16,831 nt of DNA from an uncultured Lachnospiraceae bacterium (GCA_947564305.1 CANOBT010000122.1:1-16831), one strand, 5' to 3'; shown: positions 7,143 to 14,150, numbered from the stretch's first letter. Program-made: numbers and translations. Notes: a model not told the origin generated them from the letters alone.

Positions 7143-7393
7143 AATTCCCTGGCCTCCTTTATGATCTTATCCGTTTCCTCCGGGACATCGATTCCGCTTT
7201 CTATCTTGTTCAGGCTGGTCTTCATCCTTTGGACGGCAGACTTCTGGTCTGCATCCAGCCCGCACCTTCCCCGCTTGTTGATTGTGGAATTTAACACAAA
7301 GTCCCCCAATTTCAGCCCTTTGCGCTCAGCCATGTCATATAATTTCTTTTTTTCCTCCTCTGTGCATCGGAACTCAACTTTAACATCCTTCAT
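7121..7393 (-). CDS. mobC: MobC-like relaxosome accessory protein (ribbon-helix-helix)
   Basis: I choose ATG 7393 because GGAG lies eight bases before it; an in-frame ATG six codons earlier (7411) has no such site and itself spans the ribosome site. The 90 residues begin MKDVKVEFRCTEEEKKKLYD, with the beta-strand then helix pattern of a ribbon-helix-helix protein (VEFRCTEEEKKKLYDMAERK, GLKLGDFVLNS). Helical segments follow (VQRMKTSLNKIESGI, DKIIKEARELCQSL). MobC proteins bind oriT and help the relaxase open the strand. The gene overlaps mobA by 22 bases, which supports the pairing. Confidence 0.78.
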   Translation of the reverse strand: MKDVKVEFRCTEEEKKKLYDMAERKGLKLGDFVLNSTINKRGRCGLDADQKSAVQRMKTSLNKIESGIDVPEETDKIIKEARELCQSLKL

Positions 7394-7411
7394 TTTCTTT
7401 TCTCCTTCCAT

Positions 7412-7862
7412 GAATTTTTCTTTACTTCTTTGTTTATTGATTATTTTTCCTTAACAGATGTTTCCGTTGGTTATCCTTCCTTGGCATCCTTCCTGTCACT
7501 TTATCTTTTCATTTGCCACCAGCTCGCATATCTGTTCCTTTTTTAATGCGCTTTAAAATGATTTTCCATAACATACATATTTTCCTGCTGATACATAATT
7601 TTAAATATACATGGCCTTATCTTTTATTTTCTTTATCCCATACCGTAAGGATTTACTTTTATTTTCTTTATCCCATACCGTAAGGATTTACTTTTATTTG
7701 TCTTTCCTTAACTGTTTTTATCTTCAAAGAACAAATGTCAAATGCATTTTTCTATATAATAACAAGATTACAGAAATGTCGGACAAATTACCGGGAATGA
7801 TTTAGAATTAACAAAAGAATAAACAATAAAATAAAACTGTATCTGAGATTGGAGGAACCCCC
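7412..7862. other. 450-bp gene-free region between mobC and the HTH gene; possible oriT/control region
   Basis: AT-rich and without a convincing ORF on either strand. It separates the leftward mob genes from the rightward HTH gene, so it should contain two divergent promoters. Because oriT normally lies just upstream of mobC, this is the best place to look for it. It carries the 35-bp tandem repeat at 7622-7699. I could not identify a known nic-site consensus with confidence. Confidence 0.45.
7622..7699. repeat. 35-bp tandem repeat, two exact copies plus a partial third
   Basis: Units at 7622-7656 and 7657-7691 are identical; 7692-7699 begins a third. Each unit contains CCCATACCGTAAGGATTTAC after a pyrimidine-rich lead. 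Exact direct repeats next to mobilization genes are typical of protein-binding iterons at oriT or of a replication or regulatory site. There are no spacers, so this is not a CRISPR array. Confidence 0.85.
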
Positions 7863-8048
7863 ATGTACCAAGACGATCTGTCAGACTTAATAACCGTAGA
7901 CGAGCTCTGCGAACTCTTATTCATCGGGAAGAATGCCGCCTACCGCCTGCTGAACACAGGGGAAGTCAAGGCGTTTCGCATCGGAAGGATTTGGAAAATC
8001 CCCAGGGAATCCGTGCATGAATATGTCAGGCGGAAAAGCTGCTTGTAA
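7863..8048 (+). CDS. Excisionase-family helix-turn-helix DNA-binding protein
   Basis: 61 residues; ATG preceded by GGAGG with a seven-base gap. The sequence LITVDELCELLFIGKNAAYR then LLNTGEVKAFRIGRIWKIPR and a final helix (ESVHEYVRRK) is the classic winged HTH of the excisionase/MerR-like family (HTH_17). Such proteins act as recombination directionality factors or as small regulators. It is the only plus-strand gene in the middle region. Whether it served one of the broken integrases or regulates the mob genes is open. Confidence 0.85.
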   Translation: MYQDDLSDLITVDELCELLFIGKNAAYRLLNTGEVKAFRIGRIWKIPRESVHEYVRRKSCL

Positions 8049-8082
8049 CAGCGTCAGGAGAAATGCCCGAATGACATGAAAA

Positions 8083-8108
8083 TCCCCGGAATTTTTTCCT
8101 TCCGGGGA
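8083..8108 (-). terminator. Strong hairpin, probable terminator for leftward transcription
   Basis: TCCCCGGAA (8083-8091) pairs perfectly with TTCCGGGGA (8100-8108) around an eight-base loop. On the minus strand it is followed by TTTT, so it can end leftward transcripts from the Rpn gene. On the plus strand, after the HTH gene, no T-run follows. Confidence 0.55.
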
Positions 8109-8150
8109 CTCACTGCTTCAATGGCATATATTTTTATATTTTTTCTAAAT

Positions 8151-8175
8151 GGGATTCTGGAACTCCCAGAATCCC
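8151..8175. repeat. 10-bp perfect inverted repeat
   Basis: GGGATTCTGG and CCAGAATCCC separated by five bases. It lies between the convergent HTH and Rpn genes, 43 bases beyond the hairpin at 8083-8108. No T-run follows on either strand, so a terminator is doubtful; a protein site or mobile-element end is possible. Confidence 0.5.
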
Positions 8176-8206
8176 CGTCATTGGCATAAGCTGTAATTTT
8201 CAAAGC

Positions 8207-9134
8207 CTACGCAAGCTGTTTTCCGTATTTCTCCAGAGAAGCTTCTGCCTGCTCCATAGAAAGACCAATCTTATCCTGCAGCTTTCTCAAGATGGCTGCA
8301 TCATCAAGTCCTTCCTCCTGTCCCATTTCAATAATCATCTGTGTCTTCCCTTGACGGATTAACTTCTCCGATTCCGTTTCAATTACTGTTCCACCCATAA
8401 TATTCACCAGCCTTTCTTCATTTTTGTTCCCATTCGTAATATGTGTAATAATAGTATTCACAAATCCCATGAGGTCTATGATTTCACCGTCCTGCAACTC
8501 CCCTTCCCGGTGCAACCGGACCATTTCATTCCTGAAATATTCCAAATCCTCTACTGCTGCCTCTATGCTGCCCCCGGATGTTATCTCTTTCTCATATCTT
8601 GCAATATAGAAGGGGATATATGGAAACAGCCGCTTTTCCATAATATATTCCCTCGTAAATTCTTCCAGAATCACATTTGTAGATTCATAGTCCACACTCT
8701 GCCCATCCGGGAATGTAAACGTAATCCTTGTCATTTTTGGCGTCTTATCCGTCTTCTTGACATAAATTGCCGAAAACCTCGGCATTGGGATTACTGCATG
8801 GCCGATGTCCCATGATGCAAACTGCCTTGCCACAATAAAAGCATACTCGGCAATCCGTATTGCCATAGAACCGTCATCATAGCTCTGGCACTCTAAGAGG
8901 TAGACCTCACTCCCAATCTTCATCAGGAAATCAGAAATCTGTTCCTCTATTTCACTGCTCCCATCTGCTATCTCCCCCCTCGGTCAGATACCCCTCCGAG
9001 GGCAGGACATCCACCCTTGCGTCCATTGGGTAGTCTTTCCCGAAAATATCGTTGATTACGGAAATGAAAAGCCTTTTGTGCTTGCTTTTCATTGTCTTGA
9101 ACACGTTATCATAATCTGGTGTTTTTTTCTGCAT
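8207..9134 (-). pseudogene. Rpn family recombination-promoting nuclease/transposase, frameshifted
   Basis: Two frames together make one gene. The first, from ATG 9134 (AGGAAAGGAAAAAGT upstream), reads MQKKTPDYDNVFKTMKSKHK, RLFISVINDIFG, YPMDARVDVLPSEGYLTEG. The second begins inside EIADGSSEIEEQISDFLMKI, then VYLLECQSYDDGSMAIRIAE and runs to 8207. They join if one G is removed from the six-G run at 8974-8979 (C6 on the plus strand), giving 308 residues, a normal family length. Motifs for the PD-(D/E)XK core span the break (DVLPSEG ... VYLLECQS, the E-x-Q pattern). The C-terminal half (IEMGQEEGLDDAAILRKLQD) is the usual tail. These proteins are putative DNA nucleases linked to RecA-independent recombination. 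The frameshift may be real, phase-variable or an assembly error. Confidence 0.75.
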
Positions 9135-9198
9135 ACTTTTTCCTTTCCTGTATATTCCCTTCACTTTGGAGAGAATACATCCTGTTTTTATTATACCT

Positions 9199-9729
9199 TC
9201 AATTTCCTGTCCTGGCAACCGGAAAACTGCTGCCTAAACCATCTGGCGACAGCTCCGATTTCCCTATCTTCCCATTTTCCCTAAAACTGAAATAGGAATC
9301 CCGGCTTATAATGATATGGTCGCAGAACAGAATTCCCAACAAATCAGAAGCCTCCTTTATCCGTTCCGTCACCCGCAAATCCTTCTTCGTCGGTTCCTCC
9401 GTCCCCCCGGGATGGTTATGCACGACCACAATGTCCGAAGCCCCGCACAGCATAGCCCTTACAAAAATCTCCCTTATGCCTACCAGTGTGGAATCATGCG
9501 TGCCGTGCGACACCTCAAACAGACAGATCGGCTTACACCTGGCATTCATGCAGATAAGATACATATACTCCTCTGCCCTGTCTGACAAATGGAACACTTC
9601 TTCCATAACCGCCACAATTTTTGCCGGAGTGTCGAGCCTGTCTGACCCATCATAATCCCTTGAAAAATCTTCCTCTAAAATACTCCTGCCATCCCCATCA
9701 AGGGCAACGCTGAATATCTGTATCTTCAT
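9199..9729 (-). CDS. RadC-like JAB/MPN domain protein
   Basis: 176 residues from ATG 9729, preceded by GGAAGGA. The catalytic-type JAMM segment is present: DIVVVHNHPGGTEEPTKKDL (HNHP ... D), followed by ERIKEASDLLGILFCDHIII and SYFSFRENGKI, as at the C-terminus of RadC proteins. Family members usually have HNHPSG; here the Ser is Gly. The long N-terminal helix-hairpin-helix of full RadC is absent, as in the shorter JAB proteins of mobile elements. The last ~20 residues (SELSPDGLGSSFPVARTGN) extend beyond the family end. It begins 32 bases inside the LPD28 gene. The exact biochemical role of RadC is unsettled. Confidence 0.85.
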   Translation of the reverse strand: MKIQIFSVALDGDGRSILEEDFSRDYDGSDRLDTPAKIVAVMEEVFHLSDRAEEYMYLICMNARCKPICLFEVSHGTHDSTLVGIREIFVRAMLCGASDIVVVHNHPGGTEEPTKKDLRVTERIKEASDLLGILFCDHIIISRDSYFSFRENGKIGKSELSPDGLGSSFPVARTGN

Positions 9730-10093
9730 TCCTTCCACTTCCTTTTTCCTTTGATTTGCTTTCTGCATTCCCACATTCCATTTCCACAATCTCTGCAAGA
9801 GAATAATAACTGCAGCCCATGTACCCCCATTCCTCATCCGAACTGATAAACCCCTCCCGGCATTCCGGGCAGTCGATTGGCAGCTCCCAGGCTGTGATAA
9901 ATGTCCCGTAGAAATTTACCAGAATGTCCGGCTTGTACCTGCAGGGCGTACCGTCACCGTCACCGTCTGCCAGCTCCCAGAAATGGAAAACCTCTGGTAT
10001 TGTGTTCCTGTCAATCCTCAGGTCATTAAAATAACCTCTGACTCCCCTGATTTCCATCGGAGTCCAACATTCCTTTCCCGCATCGCGCCTCAT
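9698..10093 (-). CDS. LPD28-domain protein of mobile elements
   Basis: 131 residues; ATG with AGGAGG eight bases before. The centre matches the LPD28 pattern (large polyvalent protein associated domain 28): GYFNDLRIDRNTIPEVFHFW, then CRYKPDILVNFYGTFITAW. A Cys pair follows (CPECREGF). LPD28 proteins are common on ICEs and plasmids of clostridia, usually next to RadC-like genes, as here; their function is not known. The C-terminal tail (ESKSKEKGSGRNEDTDIQRCP) overlaps the radC-like start and looks low in complexity. Confidence 0.75.
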   Translation of the reverse strand: MRRDAGKECWTPMEIRGVRGYFNDLRIDRNTIPEVFHFWELADGDGDGTPCRYKPDILVNFYGTFITAWELPIDCPECREGFISSDEEWGYMGCSYYSLAEIVEMECGNAESKSKEKGSGRNEDTDIQRCP

Positions 10094-10111
10094 TCTTACT
10101 TCCTCCTGTTC

Positions 10112-10282
10112 CTATCTTACATACATGCTGCCGTCGTCATAAACCCGGTATGTGACTACATCCCCGCCCGCTCTGCCTGTCACTGCCACAAAGTCAGGCG
10201 TTTCTAAGCACTCCATGATATAATCCAGATACTCCAACGCCTTCTCCTGCGCCCTGTCCGTCCTTCCATTTTTTGCTGCCAT
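10112..10282 (-). CDS. Small hypothetical mobile-element protein (56 aa)
   Basis: ATG at 10282 has GGAGG eight bases upstream; the frame is open further upstream but without such a site. The protein reads MAAKNGRTDRAQEKALEYLD, then YIMECLETPDFVAVTGRAGG and DVVTYRVYDDGSMYVR. It combines an amphipathic helix with a short beta-hairpin-like end. I do not recognise a named family. It lies 18 bases before the LPD28 gene and is probably cotranscribed with it and the RadC-like gene. Confidence 0.65.
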   Translation of the reverse strand: MAAKNGRTDRAQEKALEYLDYIMECLETPDFVAVTGRAGGDVVTYRVYDDGSMYVR

Positions 10283-10366
10283 ATTCTTTCCTCCAATCTG
10301 CTTTAAAACCTCCACAAAAATAAGGGCATCCCAAATCAATGGAATACCCAAACTAATTTCTCTACA

Positions 10367-10873
10367 TTAATATTTTTCATCCAGACCAATATGAGCCATC
10401 ACAATATTGCAGATTTTCTTATCCAGCCTGATATCGCTGGCTATCATGGCATCCAGACAATTTCTCACTTCCACCTGTCCAATATACCCTTTATCATAAG
10501 CCAACATTAAAATACCCGCTGTGCCAATATATTTTACCTTTAACTGTTTTGCAACCCTGCGCCCTTTGTGTTCATCTATCAGAAGCAGATCCGCATTCTT
10601 TTCATCATACATGATAAGGGCTTCGCTCTCCCCTGCATCCAGTCCGGTAACGCTGCGCAAAACATCTACAGATTTTATATTCTCTGCTTCTGCAACAGAA
10701 AAGAATTTTGTTGCCTTGATGATCTTTGCTTCCTCAAAATAAACAGGATTCTCCGTTAATTCACGGTACACTGCCTTAGGAATCAGCACATTACCATATA
10801 GCTTTTCCAGCAGCTCTAGACATCCTGCTTTCAGCAGGGAAAGAACCGGCGTAGTATCTGAAATTACAATCAT
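10367..10873 (-). CDS. PIN-domain toxin, DUF3368 family
   Basis: 168 residues. The PIN ribonuclease pattern is complete: IVISDTTPVLSLLKAG (first Asp), LIPKAVYREL (Glu), LDAGESEALIMYDE (Asp/Glu) and LLLIDEHKGRRVA (last Asp). DUF3368 proteins are VapC-like toxins paired with UPF0175 antitoxins. The gene overlaps the antitoxin stop by four bases (ATGA), so translation is coupled. All acidic residues expected at the active site are present, so this cassette looks intact. Confidence 0.87.
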   Translation of the reverse strand: MIVISDTTPVLSLLKAGCLELLEKLYGNVLIPKAVYRELTENPVYFEEAKIIKATKFFSVAEAENIKSVDVLRSVTGLDAGESEALIMYDEKNADLLLIDEHKGRRVAKQLKVKYIGTAGILMLAYDKGYIGQVEVRNCLDAMIASDIRLDKKICNIVMAHIGLDEKY

Positions 10874-11145
10874 GCCAATTTTTCCCCCAATTCTTTCACG
10901 GTTTCTAATTCCTCTTCTATTTCATCGTCCGTCATCTCAATATAGGGAAGCCCCAGCTTACCATATAGCACGATTAAGTCCATCTTAAAAATGCCAAGTA
11001 TCTCAGCCGCCCTCCCATGAGAAATAATGCCGTCATGCACATATGGGTAAAGCAGCATCGCATTTTGCTTAAGCCGTTCTTCTTTGCTTGGCTTCATCAC
11101 AAACGAAACCATTTCTTCCGGCATTTCCATATTTACAAAAACCAT
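10870..11145 (-). CDS. UPF0175-family antitoxin
   Basis: 91 residues from ATG 11145, which has AGGAGG eight bases upstream; an earlier in-frame ATG lacks this. Typical UPF0175 features are MVFVNMEMPEEMVSFV, a helical part (EERLKQNAMLLYPYVHDG) and the HTH-like IISHGRAAEILGIFKMDLIV followed by LYGKLGLPYIEM. The C-terminus is acidic (DDEIEEELETVKELG), as expected for a part that covers the toxin. It is paired with the PIN gene directly downstream. An AT-rich TATATTATA lies about 30 bases upstream as a possible -10 region. Confidence 0.85.
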   Translation of the reverse strand: MVFVNMEMPEEMVSFVMKPSKEERLKQNAMLLYPYVHDGIISHGRAAEILGIFKMDLIVLYGKLGLPYIEMTDDEIEEELETVKELGEKLA

Positions 11146-11368
11146 AATCCCAGCCTCCTTCATCCTCAAATTTATTTCCATTTTTTATAATATAACATCA
11201 ACGCCATATTCTCACACTAAATTTCCAAAACGCCTCGGGCATAAAATATTAGCTTTTTTCTGCACCATTACCATTTCTGCCTTGCTATTTCTGTGGTAAC
11301 ATACCATCCATTTCATCTGCCTATCACACTATTTAGAATATGGAATCCGAAACTGGTTCTAAAAAACT

Positions 11369-11385
11369 TTACCAAAACATTACCA
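11369..11385. repeat. Degenerate repeat copy A, core TTACCAAAACATTACCA
   Basis: The 17-base core is identical to those in copies B (11571-11587) and C (12560-12576). Flanking bases towards 11340 (GGTTCT, then TCCGAAACTGG-like sequence) resemble a decayed version of the B/C segment, so this may be a third remnant of the same duplicated sequence. Confidence 0.5.
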
Positions 11386-11400
11386 CTTTAGAATCAAGAA

Positions 11401-11435
11401 GTCCGCAAAGCCTTGATTTCACAGGCTTTGCAGAC
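11401..11435. repeat. Large hairpin in gene-free stretch 11146-11611
   Basis: GTCCGCAAAGCCT (11401-11413) pairs with AGGCTTTGCAGAC (11423-11435) with one mismatch around a nine-base loop (TGATTTCAC). On the minus strand the mismatch becomes a G-U pair and TTCTTGATTCT follows, so a weak leftward terminator is possible. Similar AAAGCCTTGAAATC-type hairpins occur near integrase genes in clostridia (from memory). The stretch has no gene on either strand; besides this hairpin it holds repeat copies and an antitoxin relic. Confidence 0.55.
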
Positions 11436-11498
11436 CTCATCTGTACAAAAATGTCTACTCGAACTCACTCACATTATCGTTCTTTGGGCTGATACATC

Positions 11499-11608
11499 GT
11501 GTTTTCCCATCATTTCCGTACCTTATTTTCATGAGAATCCACCCTGTCCAAATGGTTCTTCAAGTTTTTATTACCAAAACATTACCAAACCAAGGTAACA
11601 TTACCACC
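11499..11608. repeat. ~110-bp diverged direct repeat, copy B
   Basis: Matches 12488-12597 over its length, with an identical core around CCCTGTCCAAATGGTTCTTC, CAAGTTTT and ATTACCAAAACATTACCAAA. In both copies the minus strand encodes a very short frame (11455-11532 here, 25 codons, starting MKIRYGNDGKTR) behind AGGGTGG. Copy B lies between the relic of a third antitoxin and the first toxin-antitoxin cassette; copy C lies upstream of the second. Confidence 0.75.
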
Positions 11609-11610
11609 CT

Positions 11611-11647
11611 TCTGATGCCAAGATTTCCATACAGTTCAATCAGCTTG
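11611..11647 (-). pseudogene. Relic of a third UPF0175 antitoxin
   Basis: Immediately after the stop of the broken PIN toxin gene the minus strand reads KLIELYGNLGI, the same motif as LIELYSRLGI and LIVLYGKLGL in the two antitoxins of this window. It then runs into repeat copy B. Only about 11 codons survive. It indicates recombination among antitoxin genes at this spot. Confidence 0.55.
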
Positions 11648-12068
11648 TCATTTGTTTTTCAACGCTCCTAAAAATTCATACGGCGTTATTGCTTTTACTT
11701 CAGAATGCCGATAATCGTCTATATTTCTCGTCACAATAAAGTCTGCCTATATTTCTTTCGCGCATTCATCCTGAAGGCAGTCTTCAAAATCGGGAAAATC
11801 ATCCCGTTCTATCGCATAACATACGCTTTCATGGCTTGCACCTGTCACTTGAAGCACAAGGCATAACTTTTTCAGCATTTTTCTCCGTTCCTTTTCCGAA
11901 TGGCTCTTTCTTAAAATAAAGAATATATTAGGCAGGCTGTGAAACGCAAGATACCCCTGGATTTGCCCAACCGCACAAATCTGTATAATCTCCCTGGCAT
12001 CATCATAAAAAAGGCTTCCTCATTGTCAAAAAGTCCAATGCAACATTCGTATCAATCAATATGACCAT
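11648..12068 (-). pseudogene. PIN-domain toxin, broken by frameshift and amber codon
   Basis: ATG 12068 opens MVILIDTNVALDFLTMRKPF, the N-terminal PIN motif. The frame then fails in a six-T run (A6 at 12007-12012 on the plus strand). With one T fewer it continues YDDAREIIQICAVGQIQGYL, AFHSLPNIFFILRK and so on to ADFIVTRNIDDY and ITPYEFLGALKNK, ending at TGA 11648 (139 residues). An in-frame TAG at 11747-11749 also interrupts KEI-ADFIVTRN. Even with the frame restored the last catalytic region would be lost, so the toxin is dead. It overlaps the antitoxin gene upstream by 17 bases. Confidence 0.8.
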
Positions 12069-12420
12069 ATTTTTCCTGCCTCGCTTCTGCAAGCTCTTTC
12101 TCGTAATCCAACTCCCCGCCTACCGGAACCAGCATCTGTTCTAATTCTAAAAACGCTTTCATTTTAGGCGTTAATGCATCGTCTCTATTTGGAAGCTGCC
12201 CCGTATTTAAATTCATGTCTATATACGGAATCCCCAGCCTGCTGTATAATTCTATAAGTTCCATTTTGTGCATCCCCAATAATTCAGCTGCACGGGCATG
12301 CGATATGGTATTATTTGCTATGCTCGGATATAGCAAAAGTGCATTTCTCATTTCTTCTGACGTATCATGCATCACATACCCTTTTGCATTCTCCGGGATT
12401 CTCACCTCAATATTCACCAT
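12052..12420 (-). CDS. UPF0175-family antitoxin (orphaned)
   Basis: I take ATG 12420 (MVNIEVRIPENAKGYVM), which matches the family N-terminus; the open frame extends to 12465 but those codons are not family-like. GGAAGGAG lies rather far (13 bases) upstream. The HTH-like segment TISHARAAELLGMHKMELIE with LYSRLGIPYIDMN is shared with the antitoxin at 10870-11145. The acidic C-terminal part (LELEQMLVPVGGELDYEKEL) is longer, giving 122 residues. Its toxin partner directly downstream is broken, so it could persist as an anti-addiction gene or as a DNA-binding regulator. Confidence 0.8.
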   Translation of the reverse strand: MVNIEVRIPENAKGYVMHDTSEEMRNALLLYPSIANNTISHARAAELLGMHKMELIELYSRLGIPYIDMNLNTGQLPNRDDALTPKMKAFLELEQMLVPVGGELDYEKELAEARQEKYGHID

Positions 12421-12487
12421 GTGCAAAGAATGGCTCCTTCCTGTCTCTGCTATTTTATCACGCATTTATTCCTTTGTTCCGCATACT

Positions 12488-12597
12488 GTGTTTTACCTTC
12501 ATTTCTCTTCCTTGTTTTCATGGTAATCCGCCCTGTCCAAATGGTTCTTCAAGTTTTCATTACCAAAACATTACCAAACGGCAGTAACATTATCACT
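12488..12597. repeat. ~110-bp diverged direct repeat, copy C
   Basis: Homologous to 11499-11608. It sits between the intact Rpn gene (stop at 12596) and the second antitoxin (start 12420). Its minus-strand micro-frame (12450-12521, 23 codons, MKTRKRNEGKTQYAEQR) ends 30 bases before the antitoxin start and has GGGCGG in front, so it could be a leader peptide. Conservation with copy B at protein level is poor. Confidence 0.75.
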
Positions 12598-13411
12598 AAA
12601 ATTTCTTCGCCAAGACTGCTCTATCAGCATCAGAAATTTTCAACACCGTCATTGCCTGTTCCGCAGTCATTTTCATGGCTTCCATAAGATTTTTAATATG
12701 TTCAAATGAATTGTCAATTCTTTCTTTCTCTTTTTCCCTGTCAATTCTTTCTTCCATCGCTTTACACACTTGGCTTCGACCTCCTTCCGTTTCCTTGAAA
12801 TATCTTACTGGCTTCGCCAGTTCTTGATAAAACATATCAACCGCACTTGTACACCGAAAATCATGCATTAGCTTTCCGACCGGATCACTGTCATCTTTAT
12901 AACTTCCATTCATATATATAATATGTGACCCATCTCCAAATAACGCCCCGGTTTCCCGCACCGTCCTTTCCACATGGTACATTGGCAATCCCATCCTCAT
13001 ATAGTCATTTTTTGTAATGAATATAACATACGAATCATGAATCACCTTGAATTTCTGCTTTTCTTTCAACATTTTTGTATCTAACATGCTGCTATGGAAC
13101 CTAGCCCTGTGTACATCTGCCCCTGCATTTTCATTCTGGACTTCAATGTCATACACTTTCCCATCAGAATCCTTTGCGTAAATATCAAGCCTGATAGAAC
13201 GTCCTCCCGGAATCGGATTTTTATATTCCCTCTGGGCTACAACCTCTATAACCTTCAAATCATTCCTACCCAGAATGATATTCAGCACAAACTCCGTCGC
13301 GCCAATATTCCTGTCAAAGACGATTGTCATAAAGTCATCATCCAGAAGGGTAAACCCTGCCAATAATTTCAGTTCTTCTTCCTTATACTTCAATTCAGCT
13401 GCATCACTCAA
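12596..13411 (-). CDS. Rpn family recombination-promoting nuclease/putative transposase
   Basis: The frame opens with GTG 13420, but TTG 13411 lies four bases after AGGTGA and gives MSDAAELKYKEEELKLLAGF; I favour the latter (271 residues). Family features are FTLLDDDFMTIVFDRN, FVLNIILGRNDLKV, RSIRLDIYAKDSDGKVYDIE and VQNEN, the PD-(D/E)XK core with Asp in RLD and the E-x-Q of EVQ, then DSYVIFITKNDYMRMGLPMY. The C-terminal tail KNLMEAMKMTAEQAMTVLKI is the small helical end common in these proteins. No break is visible, in contrast to the second Rpn-type gene at 8207-9134. Role: probable DNA nuclease of mobile elements. Confidence 0.85.
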   Translation of the reverse strand: MSDAAELKYKEEELKLLAGFTLLDDDFMTIVFDRNIGATEFVLNIILGRNDLKVIEVVAQREYKNPIPGGRSIRLDIYAKDSDGKVYDIEVQNENAGADVHRARFHSSMLDTKMLKEKQKFKVIHDSYVIFITKNDYMRMGLPMYHVERTVRETGALFGDGSHIIYMNGSYKDDSDPVGKLMHDFRCTSAVDMFYQELAKPVRYFKETEGGRSQVCKAMEERIDREKEKERIDNSFEHIKNLMEAMKMTAEQAMTVLKISDADRAVLAKKF

Positions 13412-13511
13412 AAATATCACCTACTTTCTCGTGATAGGCTTATCCTTATTATAACCTCATTTCTTCTTCTCCACAACCTAATTTTTATTTCGGCGGTCTC
13501 TTTGAACTGTA

Positions 13512-13952
13512 TTAGTCATCATCTGCTGAATTTCCCAAATTTAACACATTCCGAAACTGCTCTAACTCCAAATCTGCTTTCCAATGTTGGTTATCTGTGT
13601 CTGGTATCTTATCAAACAGATACGCTGCCCCATTAACGATATCCACAACCGTAATTGCCATTGCAAGATAATCCTCCTTCATCTCTTTATAAGCATCTCC
13701 GGACAAGGAAAAATCGCCAGACTGTAACTGCCTGACGATTTCTTTCATTGTGCACTGCATTTCCTGCAGCGCATCCACAATCCTTTTTATATTTTCCTGC
13801 TTTCCCACGACTACAATATTGGAATAAATGCAGCTCCGCGCAATAAAATCTTTTTTGCTATGGCCGCTTAACGCCGCCCTTTCTTCAATTAAGGCTTTCT
13901 GCCAGCCACTTGCACGGAATGATATGGTTGGGTCCTTATGTTTCCCCGGCAT
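13512..13952 (-). CDS. Ribbon-helix-helix mobilization-type protein downstream of integrase
   Basis: 146 residues; ATG 13952 overlaps the integrase 3' end by 17 bases, with GAGG nine bases upstream inside that gene. The N-terminus PTISFRASGWQKALIEERAA then LSGHSKKDFIARSCI is a ribbon-helix-helix pattern like those in MobC-type proteins. The rest is helical (IKRIVDALQEMQCTMKEIV, MKEDYLAMAITVVDIVNGAA). Proteins of this type often follow the integrase in clostridial integrative elements, so the arrangement marks the original integrase end of the element. Exact function unknown; relaxosome or regulatory role inferred. Confidence 0.7.
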   Translation of the reverse strand: MPGKHKDPTISFRASGWQKALIEERAALSGHSKKDFIARSCIYSNIVVVGKQENIKRIVDALQEMQCTMKEIVRQLQSGDFSLSGDAYKEMKEDYLAMAITVVDIVNGAAYLFDKIPDTDNQHWKADLELEQFRNVLNLGNSADDD

Positions 13953-14150
13953 TTTTTGTGTCCTCCTGTTCTTCTTCTGTGCCTAATTCATTTAGCTGGT
14001 CCGCCAGATCCCTTGCCTGGTTCGGATATAAATGCGAGTATGTATTTAGCGTCGTCTGGATTTTCTCATGCCCCAGCCGTTCCGCGACCACAAGGGGCTG
14101 CGCCCCAAGTTTTGAAATCAACAAACTTGCATGGGAATGCCTAAGTCATG
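13936..14150 (-). pseudogene. Tyrosine recombinase/integrase fragment (C-terminal catalytic end)
   Basis: The minus strand reads HDL, then after one missing base HSHASLLISKLGAQPLVVAE, RLGHEKIQTTLNTYSHLYPN and on to a stop. This covers box II (HxLRH, its CGG arginine codon reduced to GG), the GHEKIQTTLNTY segment with the Tyr nucleophile, and the usual acidic tail. Homology starts exactly at the His of box II (14148-14150); everything N-terminal is gone and replaced by the promoter region of the second fic gene. The core fragment at 61-489 ends at the same His-Asp, and the two share CATGA at the break. Confidence 0.82.

Noticed and set aside
6936..7454. 172-codon plus-strand ORF
   Set aside because: It lies opposite mobA and mobC, which have clear family motifs; its composition (Phe/Leu/Ser rich) is that of an antisense shadow.
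7622..7699. CRISPR array
   Set aside because: The 35-bp units are directly adjacent without spacers and there are no cas genes nearby.
9311..9655. Plus-strand ORFs of 114 and 89 codons
   Set aside because: They are antisense to the RadC-like gene with its intact HNHP motif and show no motif of their own.
6323..11749. Amber codon reassignment, because two genes (6323 and 11747) have in-frame TAG
   Set aside because: TAG is used as the genuine stop in intact genes here (DUF1016 at 582, Rpn at 12596), and the second gene also has a frameshift; ordinary decay is simpler.
61..14150. A single integrase gene split into three parts
   Set aside because: The N-terminal piece and the core piece both contain the box-I region with different sequences, and their order along the strand does not fit a simple insertion; at least two integrases are involved.
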